DNA of 64,000 bases from Kerstersia similis (lineage in GTDB: Bacteria; Pseudomonadota; Gammaproteobacteria; Burkholderiales; Burkholderiaceae_B), in the NCBI RefSeq assembly GCF_965139615.1, contig NZ_CBCSIQ010000007.1:62001-126000 (forward strand). Reading direction: 5' to 3'. Below, in pieces: positions 33,464 to 40,932 of the stretch. Position numbers and translations under genes: made by a program. The notes beneath the pieces were generated by a model that was given only the letters and a program-made list of their open reading frames with translations, was not told the origin of the DNA and did no database searches. Each line of letters starts with the position of its first letter. Within the stretch, counting starts at the first letter, position 1.

Positions 33464-35758
33464 TCAGCCGGCCACGACATCCAGCTTGGCAATGCCCAAG
33501 GCCAAAGTCTTCTGCCCCGCCTCGCGGAAATGAATCCTTGCCTGGGCATCGTCGCCGTTGCCGGATAGTTCAATGATCGTGCCTTCCCCGAAACGGGCAT
33601 GGCTGACCCCCATGCCCACCCGGTATTCACGTTCGCCGACCTTGACCACATTGCTGCCATGGCGTGCCTGGCGCGGCTCTATCCTGCCGGTGGACTGACG
33701 CCCGAAAGCATCAGCCAGGGCACGCGGCGCCGGGCCACCCCAGCCTGTACCCTGGTGGGACGAGGCCTTGGGCGTAAGCCATTTCAGGTGCTGCTCCGGA
33801 ATTTCCTGGAAGAAACGTGAACGCATGGCGTAGCGCGTCTGCCCATGCAGCATCCGGCTCTGGGCCAGGCTCAGGTACAGACGCTTGCGCGCCCGCGTGA
33901 TGGCCACATACATCAGCCGCCGTTCTTCTTCCAGGCCTTCCGGGTCGGACAGGCTGTTTTCATGCGGGAACAGGCCTTCTTCCATACCCGTCATGAAAAC
34001 CGCGTCGAACTCCAGCCCCTTGGCCGCATGGACCGTCATCATCTGGATGGCGTCTTCACCGGCCTGAGCCTGATTGTCCCCAGCTTCCAGCGAAGCATGC
34101 GACAGGAAGGCCGCCAACGGAGAGATACCCGCTGCCGGCGGCGCACCGAAAAATGCCTCATCATCAGGAACGGCCGGAACATCCAGCGCCGCAGCAAAGC
34201 CCGCAGGCATGCCTTCGTAGTTTTCTTCCGCCACGAAAGCGGCCGCTGCCGCCACGAGTTCCCTCAGGTTTTCCAGCCGCTCTTCGCCTTCCCGCTCGGT
34301 TTGGTAATGGGCAACCAGGCCGGAGTGTTCGATGATATGGGCCACCATCTCAGGCAAGGGCAGGCTGCGCGTTTCGTGCCCAAGGCGGCCGATCAGCGCG
34401 GCAAACTGGGCCAGGTTGGCCCCGCCCTTGCCGGGCACACGCGCCACCGCGCCATACAGGCTGGTACCGTAGGTACGCGCCTGATCCGCCAGGGATTCCA
34501 GTGTGCGTGCACCGATTCCCCGGGCCGGAAAATTCACCACTCGCAACCACGAGGTGTCGTCATCCGGATTGGCCAGCAAGCGCAAATAGGCCAGCGCATG
34601 CTTGACTTCCTGGCGCTCGAAAAAGCGCAGGCCGCCATATACCTTGTACGGAACCCCTGCACTGAACAAGGCATGTTCCAGCACCCGCGACTGCGCATTA
34701 CTGCGATACAGAATGGCGATTTCGCTGCGCGGCATGCCTTCACGCGCCAGCGACTTCAATTCATCGACGACCCACTGCGCTTCCAGGCCATCACTGGCCT
34801 GTTCACAGACACGGATGCGCTCGCCCTCGCCCTGCGCAGTCCAGAGGTTTTTCCCCAGACGGCCGGTGTTATGGCTGATCAGCGCGTTGGCCGCATCCAG
34901 AATATGCCCATAGGAGCGGTAATTCTGCTCCAGACGGATGACATGTTCGCCCGCGTAATCACGCACAAACGCCGACATATTACCGACGTCTGCCCCACGG
35001 AAAGCATAAATGGATTGGTCATCATCGCCGACTGCAAACACATGCGCACCGCCGCCAGCCAGCAATTTCAGCCAGCGATACTGCAAGGCGTTGGTATCCT
35101 GGAACTCATCGACCAGGATATGACGGAAGCGGCGCTGATAGTGCTCACGCACTGGCGCATTGCGCGACAGCAACTCATAGGCGCGCAACAGCAGCTCGGC
35201 AAAATCCACTACGCCTTCGCGTTCGCACTGTTCCTGGTACAGCGCATAGATCTCTGCCAGACGCCGGCTGTGCGGATCACCCGTCACGACGGTATCGGGC
35301 CGCTGGCCCTCTTCCTTGGCATGATTGATGAAGCGCTGCACATCACGCGGGGGATATTTCTCGTCATCAATATTCGCAGCCTTGAGCAGGCGCTTGATGG
35401 CAGAAAGCTGATCCGCGCTATCGAGGATCTGGAACGATTGCGGCAAGCCGGCATCGCGGTGATGCGCGCGCAGCAAGCGATTGCACAGGCCGTGGAACGT
35501 ACCGATCCACAGGCCGCGCGGATCCAGCGGTAGCATGGCCGTCAGGCGAGCCAGCATTTCGCGGGCAGCCTTGTTGGTAAAAGTGACGGCGAGCAGCCCA
35601 AAAGGACTGGCCTGGCCAGTTTGTACCAGCCAGGCCATGCGGGTTGTCAGAACCCTGGTCTTGCCGCTGCCAGCCCCGGCAAGAACCAGGGCGTGGCAGG
35701 AGGGATCCAGGGTAACAGCGGCGCGTTGCTCGGGATTCAGGCGGTCCAGATCCATCAT
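33464..35758 (-). CDS. uvrD: UvrD/PcrA-type 3'-5' DNA helicase
   Basis: The 764-residue protein has the superfamily 1A helicase motifs: Q-motif LNPEQRAAV, motif I LAGAGSGKTR (about residues 27-36), motif II DEFQDTN, motif III GDDDQSIYAFRGAD, motif IV EQNYRS, motif V VHAAKGLEFDAVF and motif VI YVAITRARKRLYLS. A Tudor-like C-terminal end (GMGVSHARFGEGTIIELSGNG) binds RNA polymerase in UvrD. The start ATGATG gives two choices; the first (35758) overlaps the desaturase stop as ATGA, so translation is coupled. Rep is less likely given the C-terminal tail. Acts in excision and mismatch repair. Confidence 0.92.
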   Translation of the reverse strand: MMDLDRLNPEQRAAVTLDPSCHALVLAGAGSGKTRVLTTRMAWLVQTGQASPFGLLAVTFTNKAAREMLARLTAMLPLDPRGLWIGTFHGLCNRLLRAHHRDAGLPQSFQILDSADQLSAIKRLLKAANIDDEKYPPRDVQRFINHAKEEGQRPDTVVTGDPHSRRLAEIYALYQEQCEREGVVDFAELLLRAYELLSRNAPVREHYQRRFRHILVDEFQDTNALQYRWLKLLAGGGAHVFAVGDDDQSIYAFRGADVGNMSAFVRDYAGEHVIRLEQNYRSYGHILDAANALISHNTGRLGKNLWTAQGEGERIRVCEQASDGLEAQWVVDELKSLAREGMPRSEIAILYRSNAQSRVLEHALFSAGVPYKVYGGLRFFERQEVKHALAYLRLLANPDDDTSWLRVVNFPARGIGARTLESLADQARTYGTSLYGAVARVPGKGGANLAQFAALIGRLGHETRSLPLPEMVAHIIEHSGLVAHYQTEREGEERLENLRELVAAAAAFVAEENYEGMPAGFAAALDVPAVPDDEAFFGAPPAAGISPLAAFLSHASLEAGDNQAQAGEDAIQMMTVHAAKGLEFDAVFMTGMEEGLFPHENSLSDPEGLEEERRLMYVAITRARKRLYLSLAQSRMLHGQTRYAMRSRFFQEIPEQHLKWLTPKASSHQGTGWGGPAPRALADAFGRQSTGRIEPRQARHGSNVVKVGEREYRVGMGVSHARFGEGTIIELSGNGDDAQARIHFREAGQKTLALGIAKLDVVAG

Positions 35759-36963
35759 GCCGCGTAGCGGCGCAGACGGCTGGCGAATTCGGCCAGACCT
35801 TCGATACCGCTTTGTTGAGCACGCTGGCACCAGGCTTGCAGGTCATGCAGCAACTGTTCGCTGCTGGCGCTGGAGCTTTCCCAGAGACGGCCCAGATCCT
35901 TGCGCATTTGCATCAGCGTGGAGAGCGACTGGCTGCTGGCAACAGCCTGATCGATCTGCGCCAATTGCTCCGGCTGCAGGTTGGTATCCGGCAGGTGGAA
36001 CCAGTTGCGCACACGCTTGAGCGTCTGGCGCGAGGTCTGCACGTTGCCTTCGCCGTTGCCGCCCTTCATGCGGCTCAGCTCCTGCGAGCAGGCATGCTTC
36101 AGCAGATCGGCGTAGCGCGCCATGATTTCATAGCGGTGCGTGATCACGCCATGCAGGGTCTTGAGATCGACCGAACGCACATCGGATTCAAGCTTGAGCT
36201 TGGGCGCAACCTTGCGCACCTTGGCCAAACCGACAGCCTGCATCATGCGGATGTACACCCAACCGATATCGAACTCATACCACTGGCTCGAGAACTTGGC
36301 CGAGCTGGCATGCGCATGGTGGTTGTTGTGCAGCTCTTCGCCACCGATGATGATGCCCCAGGGGAACACGTTCGTGCTGGTGTCCGGGCTGGCGAAATTG
36401 CGGTAGCCCCAGTAGTGGCCGATACCATTGACCACGCCAGCTGCCCAGAAGGGAATCCAGGCCATCTGCACGGCCCAGACCGTCAGGCCAACCACGCCGA
36501 ACAGCAGCAGGTCGATCACCAGCATGATGAGAATGCCCAGGGCGCTGTGCTTGGCGTACACATTACGCTCAAGCCAATCGTTAGGCGTCCCGTGGCCGAA
36601 CTTGGCCATGGTTTCTTGGTTCTCGGATTCCTGGCGGTACAGTTCGGCGCCGCGGAACAGCACCTTCCAGATACCGAACAGCATGGGCGAGTGAGGATCA
36701 CCCTCGCGCTCGCAGCGCGCATGGTGCTTGCGGTGGATGGCGACCCATTCTTTGGTCACCATACCGGTTGTCATCCACAACCAGAAGCGGAAGAAGTGCG
36801 CGATCGCAGGATGCAGATCGAGCCCGCGGTGCGTCTGGCTGCGGTGCAGAAAAATGGTTACGCATACGATGGTAATGTGGGTCATTACCAGGGTGACAAT
36901 CAGGACTTGCCACCACGAGGCCTGCAAGAGGCCACCGCTGAGAAAGGAAATAATAGTATCCAT
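35755..36963 (-). CDS. Acyl-CoA/fatty acid desaturase, membrane di-iron type
   Basis: The 402-residue protein has membrane segments near residues 5-30, 47-65, 145-170 and 175-190 and the three His boxes of stearoyl-CoA type desaturases: HRSQTH (about 39-44), HRKHH (about 76-80) and HNNHH (about 214-218). It would introduce a double bond in a fatty acyl chain, probably delta-9. The C-terminal 150 residues are hydrophilic and carry no His box. ATG 36963 is chosen to match the first helix; the frame is open 25 codons upstream. It overlaps the helicase gene by four bases, an odd partnership for a lipid enzyme. Confidence 0.9.
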   Translation of the reverse strand: MDTIISFLSGGLLQASWWQVLIVTLVMTHITIVCVTIFLHRSQTHRGLDLHPAIAHFFRFWLWMTTGMVTKEWVAIHRKHHARCEREGDPHSPMLFGIWKVLFRGAELYRQESENQETMAKFGHGTPNDWLERNVYAKHSALGILIMLVIDLLLFGVVGLTVWAVQMAWIPFWAAGVVNGIGHYWGYRNFASPDTSTNVFPWGIIIGGEELHNNHHAHASSAKFSSQWYEFDIGWVYIRMMQAVGLAKVRKVAPKLKLESDVRSVDLKTLHGVITHRYEIMARYADLLKHACSQELSRMKGGNGEGNVQTSRQTLKRVRNWFHLPDTNLQPEQLAQIDQAVASSQSLSTLMQMRKDLGRLWESSSASSEQLLHDLQAWCQRAQQSGIEGLAEFASRLRRYAA

Positions 36964-37246
36964 ATGGATATCAGGTCTCGCGTCAAAAGGTGAAGGCCAG
37001 TGTATATCGCTACTGACCGTATGACACCCTGGTGACAAAAAGGTTTTTGCGTCAGATCAAGAAAGATTCCGGCTTGCGCTAGGGTCTGCCCCCGACAGGA
37101 GCATGGAAACCCGGGCTTGCGCTGACGGCAATCGCCTTGTGCCGACGGGAACAGCGCTTGCACCCTGCCCCCGCTCAGATGTCATACCTTAATTTTGCTA
37201 CAAAAAACAGCATCTGTCGCTAAAAAACTGGCTTTCCTGCAACAAA

Positions 37247-39181
37247 TCATGCCGCTTCCGTACGACGCTCCAGCGCTGCGGCGAAAAATCCGTCGGTTCC
37301 GTGCTGATCCGGGCGCAGGCGCAGATAGGCATCCTGCATCTCCAGGCCCGGCACGCGAGACGCCAGAATGGTGCCTGCCTCCAACAGCTGGAACTCCGGA
37401 TGTTTCTTCAAGAAGGCCTGCACCTGATCTTCGTTCTCCTGCGGCAACAGACTGCATGTCGCATAAACCAGACGGCCGCCTGGCGCGACGCAGCGTGCTG
37501 CACTTTCCAGCACGCGTGCCTGCACATCGCACAGCTCCCGCACCGACTGCGGCGACTGGCGCCATTTCATATCAGGGTTGCGCCGCAAGGTTCCCATGCC
37601 GCTGCAAGGCGCATCCACCAGCACCCGCTGAGCCTTGCCTGCCAAACGCTTCACGCGGACATCATTCTCATGCTCCAGCGCAATGGTGGCCACATTGGAC
37701 AAACCGCTGCGCGCCAGCCTGGGCTTGGCGCGCGCCAGGCGCGCTGCCGACACGTCAAACGCGTACAGCCTGCCCGTGGAACGCATCAATGCGCCCAGCA
37801 GCAAGGTCTTGCCCCCGGCGCCGGCACAGAAATCTATGATCATCTCGCCACGCTTGGGGCCAACCAGCAAGGCCAGCAGCTGGCTACCTTCATCCTGAAC
37901 CTCAAGCAGGCCATGCTCGAACTGCGGCGTGCGCTGCAAGGAGGGACGCCCCTGCACACGGATGCCCCAGGGGGAATATGGGGTCGGTTGCGGGTCGTGC
38001 TGCGGCATGCTCTTGCGCAAGGCCGCCAGCGTTTCATCGCGATCCGCCTTCATCGGATTGACCCGCAGGTCCAGGCCGGCAGGCAGGTTCAGCGCGGCCA
38101 TCAGCGACTCGCCATCGGGTAAGGCAGCCAGTTGCTCTGACAACCAATCCGGATAGCTATGCCGCACGGCCAAGGGCAAGGCGTCGGCATCAATTTCATC
38201 CAGACGCGTCAGCCATGCCTGCTCATCTGCGCTCAGCACCGGCTCCAGCGCTTCACGGCCCTGCGTGGCCAGCAGGCCCAGAATGGCCAGGCGACGGTTA
38301 GCCGTTCCCGAACCGCTCTCGGCATAATGACGATAACGACGCAAATGGCGCAGCACATCATAGACAGCCTCCGCCAGCTGGCTGCGGTCGCGTGCACCGA
38401 CCTGCGGATGTGCACGCAACCAATGCGACAGCACGGCATCTGCCGGATATTCCCAGGTAAAGACCTGATCAAAAATCTGGCCCAGCTGCACCATGCGATA
38501 TTCCATCGGGTGCAGGCGCGTACGCACGACGACAGGCTGAAAGCCGGTGTCCTGCTGCGCGCCTGGCTGAGTACGGCGCACTGCCGAATCCTGACGCACG
38601 CCCGGCTGGGCACGCTCGTACGCACCGGACTGACGCGGCGCGCGATCCTGCCCCCCTGCCTGCGCGGGGGCAGCTGAACGACGTTCGTTGCGTTCGTTAC
38701 CATAGCCGCTGCCGCGTGCCGCGCGATCGTGAGAGCGATCATCGCGGCGTACGTCACGCGGGCCACCCTCACGCTGAGCCTTGCGGGCATCGCCGCGGTG
38801 CTCCTCGAACCGGCTGTCACGCGCACCGCCAGCACGGCTGCTGTCGCGCTGCCCTCGCCCCTCGGCGGCAGCGGGCCGGCGCTCGAACGGGCGTTCCGCG
38901 TTGCGTTCTGCCCGACCGCCGTCCGCGCGTCGGTCGGACGCAGCGCTTGCGCCAAAGCGCTTAGCCGGCGTCCCGCCTGCCTTGGGCTCCTGCCCTTCCC
39001 TGCTGCTGCGCCAGCCTTGCAGGCCTTCGCTGCGGCGGCCCGGTGCTTCCGGGCGCTCCTCGCGCCGCGCCGCGCCGCCGCGCTCTGCCCTGGCGTTAGC
39101 GCCAGCCGTGCGGCGGCCACCTGCCGCCGGCGCATCCTGAATCGGACGGCCATAACGATTTGTGCGACCCTGATCAGCCAT
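37247..39181 (-). CDS. RsmB/NOP family rRNA cytosine-C5 methyltransferase with long Arg-rich tail
   Basis: The 644-residue protein has two parts. Residues 1-215 are low-complexity, rich in Arg, Gly, Ala, Glu and Asp. Residues about 220-640 are a RsmB/Nop2 enzyme: SAM site DFCAGAGGKTLLLGA (about 438-452), motif IV DAPCSGMGTLRRNPDMKW and motif VI YATCSLLPQENE, each with its catalytic cysteine. Such enzymes make m5C in rRNA. The N-terminal tail, by analogy with RNA-binding RGG tails, could bind RNA. It overlaps purN by 8 bases, and both are on the minus strand. Confidence 0.9.
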   Translation of the reverse strand: MADQGRTNRYGRPIQDAPAAGGRRTAGANARAERGGAARREERPEAPGRRSEGLQGWRSSREGQEPKAGGTPAKRFGASAASDRRADGGRAERNAERPFERRPAAAEGRGQRDSSRAGGARDSRFEEHRGDARKAQREGGPRDVRRDDRSHDRAARGSGYGNERNERRSAAPAQAGGQDRAPRQSGAYERAQPGVRQDSAVRRTQPGAQQDTGFQPVVVRTRLHPMEYRMVQLGQIFDQVFTWEYPADAVLSHWLRAHPQVGARDRSQLAEAVYDVLRHLRRYRHYAESGSGTANRRLAILGLLATQGREALEPVLSADEQAWLTRLDEIDADALPLAVRHSYPDWLSEQLAALPDGESLMAALNLPAGLDLRVNPMKADRDETLAALRKSMPQHDPQPTPYSPWGIRVQGRPSLQRTPQFEHGLLEVQDEGSQLLALLVGPKRGEMIIDFCAGAGGKTLLLGALMRSTGRLYAFDVSAARLARAKPRLARSGLSNVATIALEHENDVRVKRLAGKAQRVLVDAPCSGMGTLRRNPDMKWRQSPQSVRELCDVQARVLESAARCVAPGGRLVYATCSLLPQENEDQVQAFLKKHPEFQLLEAGTILASRVPGLEMQDAYLRLRPDQHGTDGFFAAALERRTEAA

Positions 39182-39917
39182 GATGATTTGCCTCTGCCTG
39201 CCAAATATAAAGACGCGAGGCCACGCCCGCGACCGTCACACGGCCGTCTGCAGCCTGTGACACTCGTCCTTCCGCCAGCCAGCGAACGGCTTGCGGGAAA
39301 ATATGATGTTCGGTTTCCAGTACGCGGTCAGCCAGCGTATCCGGCGTATCGTCCGCCAGAACGGGCACGACGCTTTGCGCGATGATCGGGCCGTGATCCA
39401 GCACCGGCGTCACGAAATGCACGGTGCAGCCATGCGCCTGCACCCCGTTGGCCAAAGCCTGCGCATGCGTATGCAGCCCCGGAAAGGCCGGCAGCAACGA
39501 CGGATGGATATTCACCAGACGCCCCGCGTAACGCTGTACAAACCCGGGCGTCAGGACACGCATGAAACCGGCCAGAATGATGTAATCAGGCTCGAAGGTA
39601 TCGACTGCCTGCGCCAACGCGGCGTCAAAGGCTTCGCGGCTGGCATAGTCCCGGTGCGGCAAGGCCAGGGTTTCCAGCCCCTGCTCCCGCGCCCAGCTCA
39701 ACCCGGCGGCGTCCGGCTTATTGGCAATGACACCGACAATCTCTGCCGGCCAGCCCTGCGTACGGCAAGCTTCGACCAGCGTCCGCATATTGGAGCCACG
39801 CCCGGAAATCAGGATCAGCAGGCGGCAGGGAGTCTTTCCAGCAACAGGAGCGCCGGCATCCTGGCCAGCGCTCGAAAGAGCGTAATCCGCGCTCTGGCGG
39901 TTGATCGCGTCGGGCAA
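39174..39917 (-). CDS. purN: Phosphoribosylglycinamide formyltransferase
   Basis: The 247-residue protein carries the GART motifs: ILISGRGSNMRTLVEA (phosphate loop, about residues 35-50), LAGFMRVLTPGFVQRYAGRLVNIHPSLLPAFPG (Asn/His catalytic part) and TVHFVTPVLDHGPIIAQ (catalytic Asp). It uses 10-formyl-THF to formylate GAR in purine synthesis. The about 30 residues before the family start are extra and may reflect a downstream start, for example within the first 30 codons, but no better site is obvious. It overlaps the RsmB-type gene by 8 bases. Confidence 0.93.
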   Translation of the reverse strand: MPDAINRQSADYALSSAGQDAGAPVAGKTPCRLLILISGRGSNMRTLVEACRTQGWPAEIVGVIANKPDAAGLSWAREQGLETLALPHRDYASREAFDAALAQAVDTFEPDYIILAGFMRVLTPGFVQRYAGRLVNIHPSLLPAFPGLHTHAQALANGVQAHGCTVHFVTPVLDHGPIIAQSVVPVLADDTPDTLADRVLETEHHIFPQAVRWLAEGRVSQAADGRVTVAGVASRLYIWQAEANHHG

Positions 39918-39966
39918 AGCGGTATTTCCATTAAAAAATATAACTGGTGATTGTAAACTGTCGCCC

Positions 39967-40932
39967 GTGAAACCAACGCTGCATATCTACCGTTCCCTGC
40001 CGCCTGCCAATCGCCGCCAACCTTGCGCGCTGACGATAGGCAGTTTTGACGGCGTTCATCTTGGCCACCAGGCGATTCTGGCGCAGGTCTGCGAAGCCGC
40101 GGCCCGCCGCGGGCTGGTACCGTCCGCCATGACCTTTTCGCCGCACCCGCGCGAGTATTTCGCCAGGCTGCGTGGCTTGCCCGACCTCGTGCCCCGCCGG
40201 ATTTCCAGCCTGCGCGACCAATGCATGGCACTGGCCCAGGCGGGCATGCGCCAGCTGGTCGTACGCCGCTTCGACCACACGCTGGCCAACATGAGCCCTG
40301 ACGACTTCGTCCGCCAGATCCTGGTCGAAGGCCTGGACGTACGCTGGCTGCTGGTAGGCAGCGACTTCCGTTATGGCCGCGCCCGTTCCGGTGACATCGA
40401 GACATTGCGCCGTGCTGGCGCCGAATATGGCTTCGAGGTTCATACGCTGGAAGACATTCTGGATGCCCAGGGCCGGCGCATCTCCAGTTCCGACATCAGG
40501 GAGGCGCTGGCGCAGGCAGACCTGCAGCAAGCCCACGCCCTGCTGGGCCGCTGGCCCTCCGTTTGCGCCCATGTGCGTCACGGGCGCAAACTGGGGCGCA
40601 ACCTGGGTTTCCCCACCATGAATCAAGGGGTGCCGGAACGCAGCGCCCTGCGCCCCGGCATTTACGTCACCCGTGTGCACGGGCTGGCCGACCGGCCACT
40701 GGCAGCCGTGTCCAGCCTGGGCGTACGGCCTACCGTAGAAGGCGAAGGCAGGCTGCTGCTTGAGACACACTTGCTCGATACCAGTGCCGACGCCTACGGT
40801 AAACTGATTAACGTTGAATTCCTGCAGTATCTGCGGGATGAGCAGAAATTTTCCGATCTTGACGCCTTGACTGCCGCCATCCGCCAGGATGCCGACGATG
40901 CGCGCGCTTATTTTTCCGTCCATGGACTATAA
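39967..40932 (+). CDS. ribF: Bifunctional riboflavin kinase/FAD synthetase (GTG start proposed)
   Basis: The 321-residue protein has an N-terminal FMN adenylyltransferase domain (TIGSFDGVHLGHQAIL, about residues 23-38; the (S/T)SSDIREAL motif about 176-184) and a C-terminal riboflavin kinase domain (GRKLGRNLGFPTMN, about 207-220). It makes FMN and FAD. The GTG at 39967 is chosen because it gives the family N-terminus (KPTLHIYRSLPPANR); an in-frame ATG at 39901 is 22 codons upstream and overlaps purN. The ribosome site is weak for both. It overlaps ileS by 11 bases. Confidence 0.93.
   Translation: MKPTLHIYRSLPPANRRQPCALTIGSFDGVHLGHQAILAQVCEAAARRGLVPSAMTFSPHPREYFARLRGLPDLVPRRISSLRDQCMALAQAGMRQLVVRRFDHTLANMSPDDFVRQILVEGLDVRWLLVGSDFRYGRARSGDIETLRRAGAEYGFEVHTLEDILDAQGRRISSSDIREALAQADLQQAHALLGRWPSVCAHVRHGRKLGRNLGFPTMNQGVPERSALRPGIYVTRVHGLADRPLAAVSSLGVRPTVEGEGRLLLETHLLDTSADAYGKLINVEFLQYLRDEQKFSDLDALTAAIRQDADDARAYFSVHGL

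Noticed and set aside
33845..35533. Plus-strand frame of about 560 codons inside the helicase gene
   Set aside because: Antisense to a clear UvrD-type helicase with all seven motifs; no domain on the plus strand.
37247..39181. Arg-rich part of the RsmB-type gene as a frameshift or separate gene
   Set aside because: The frame is continuous, with a GAGG site before ATG 39181, and the composition resembles known disordered tails.
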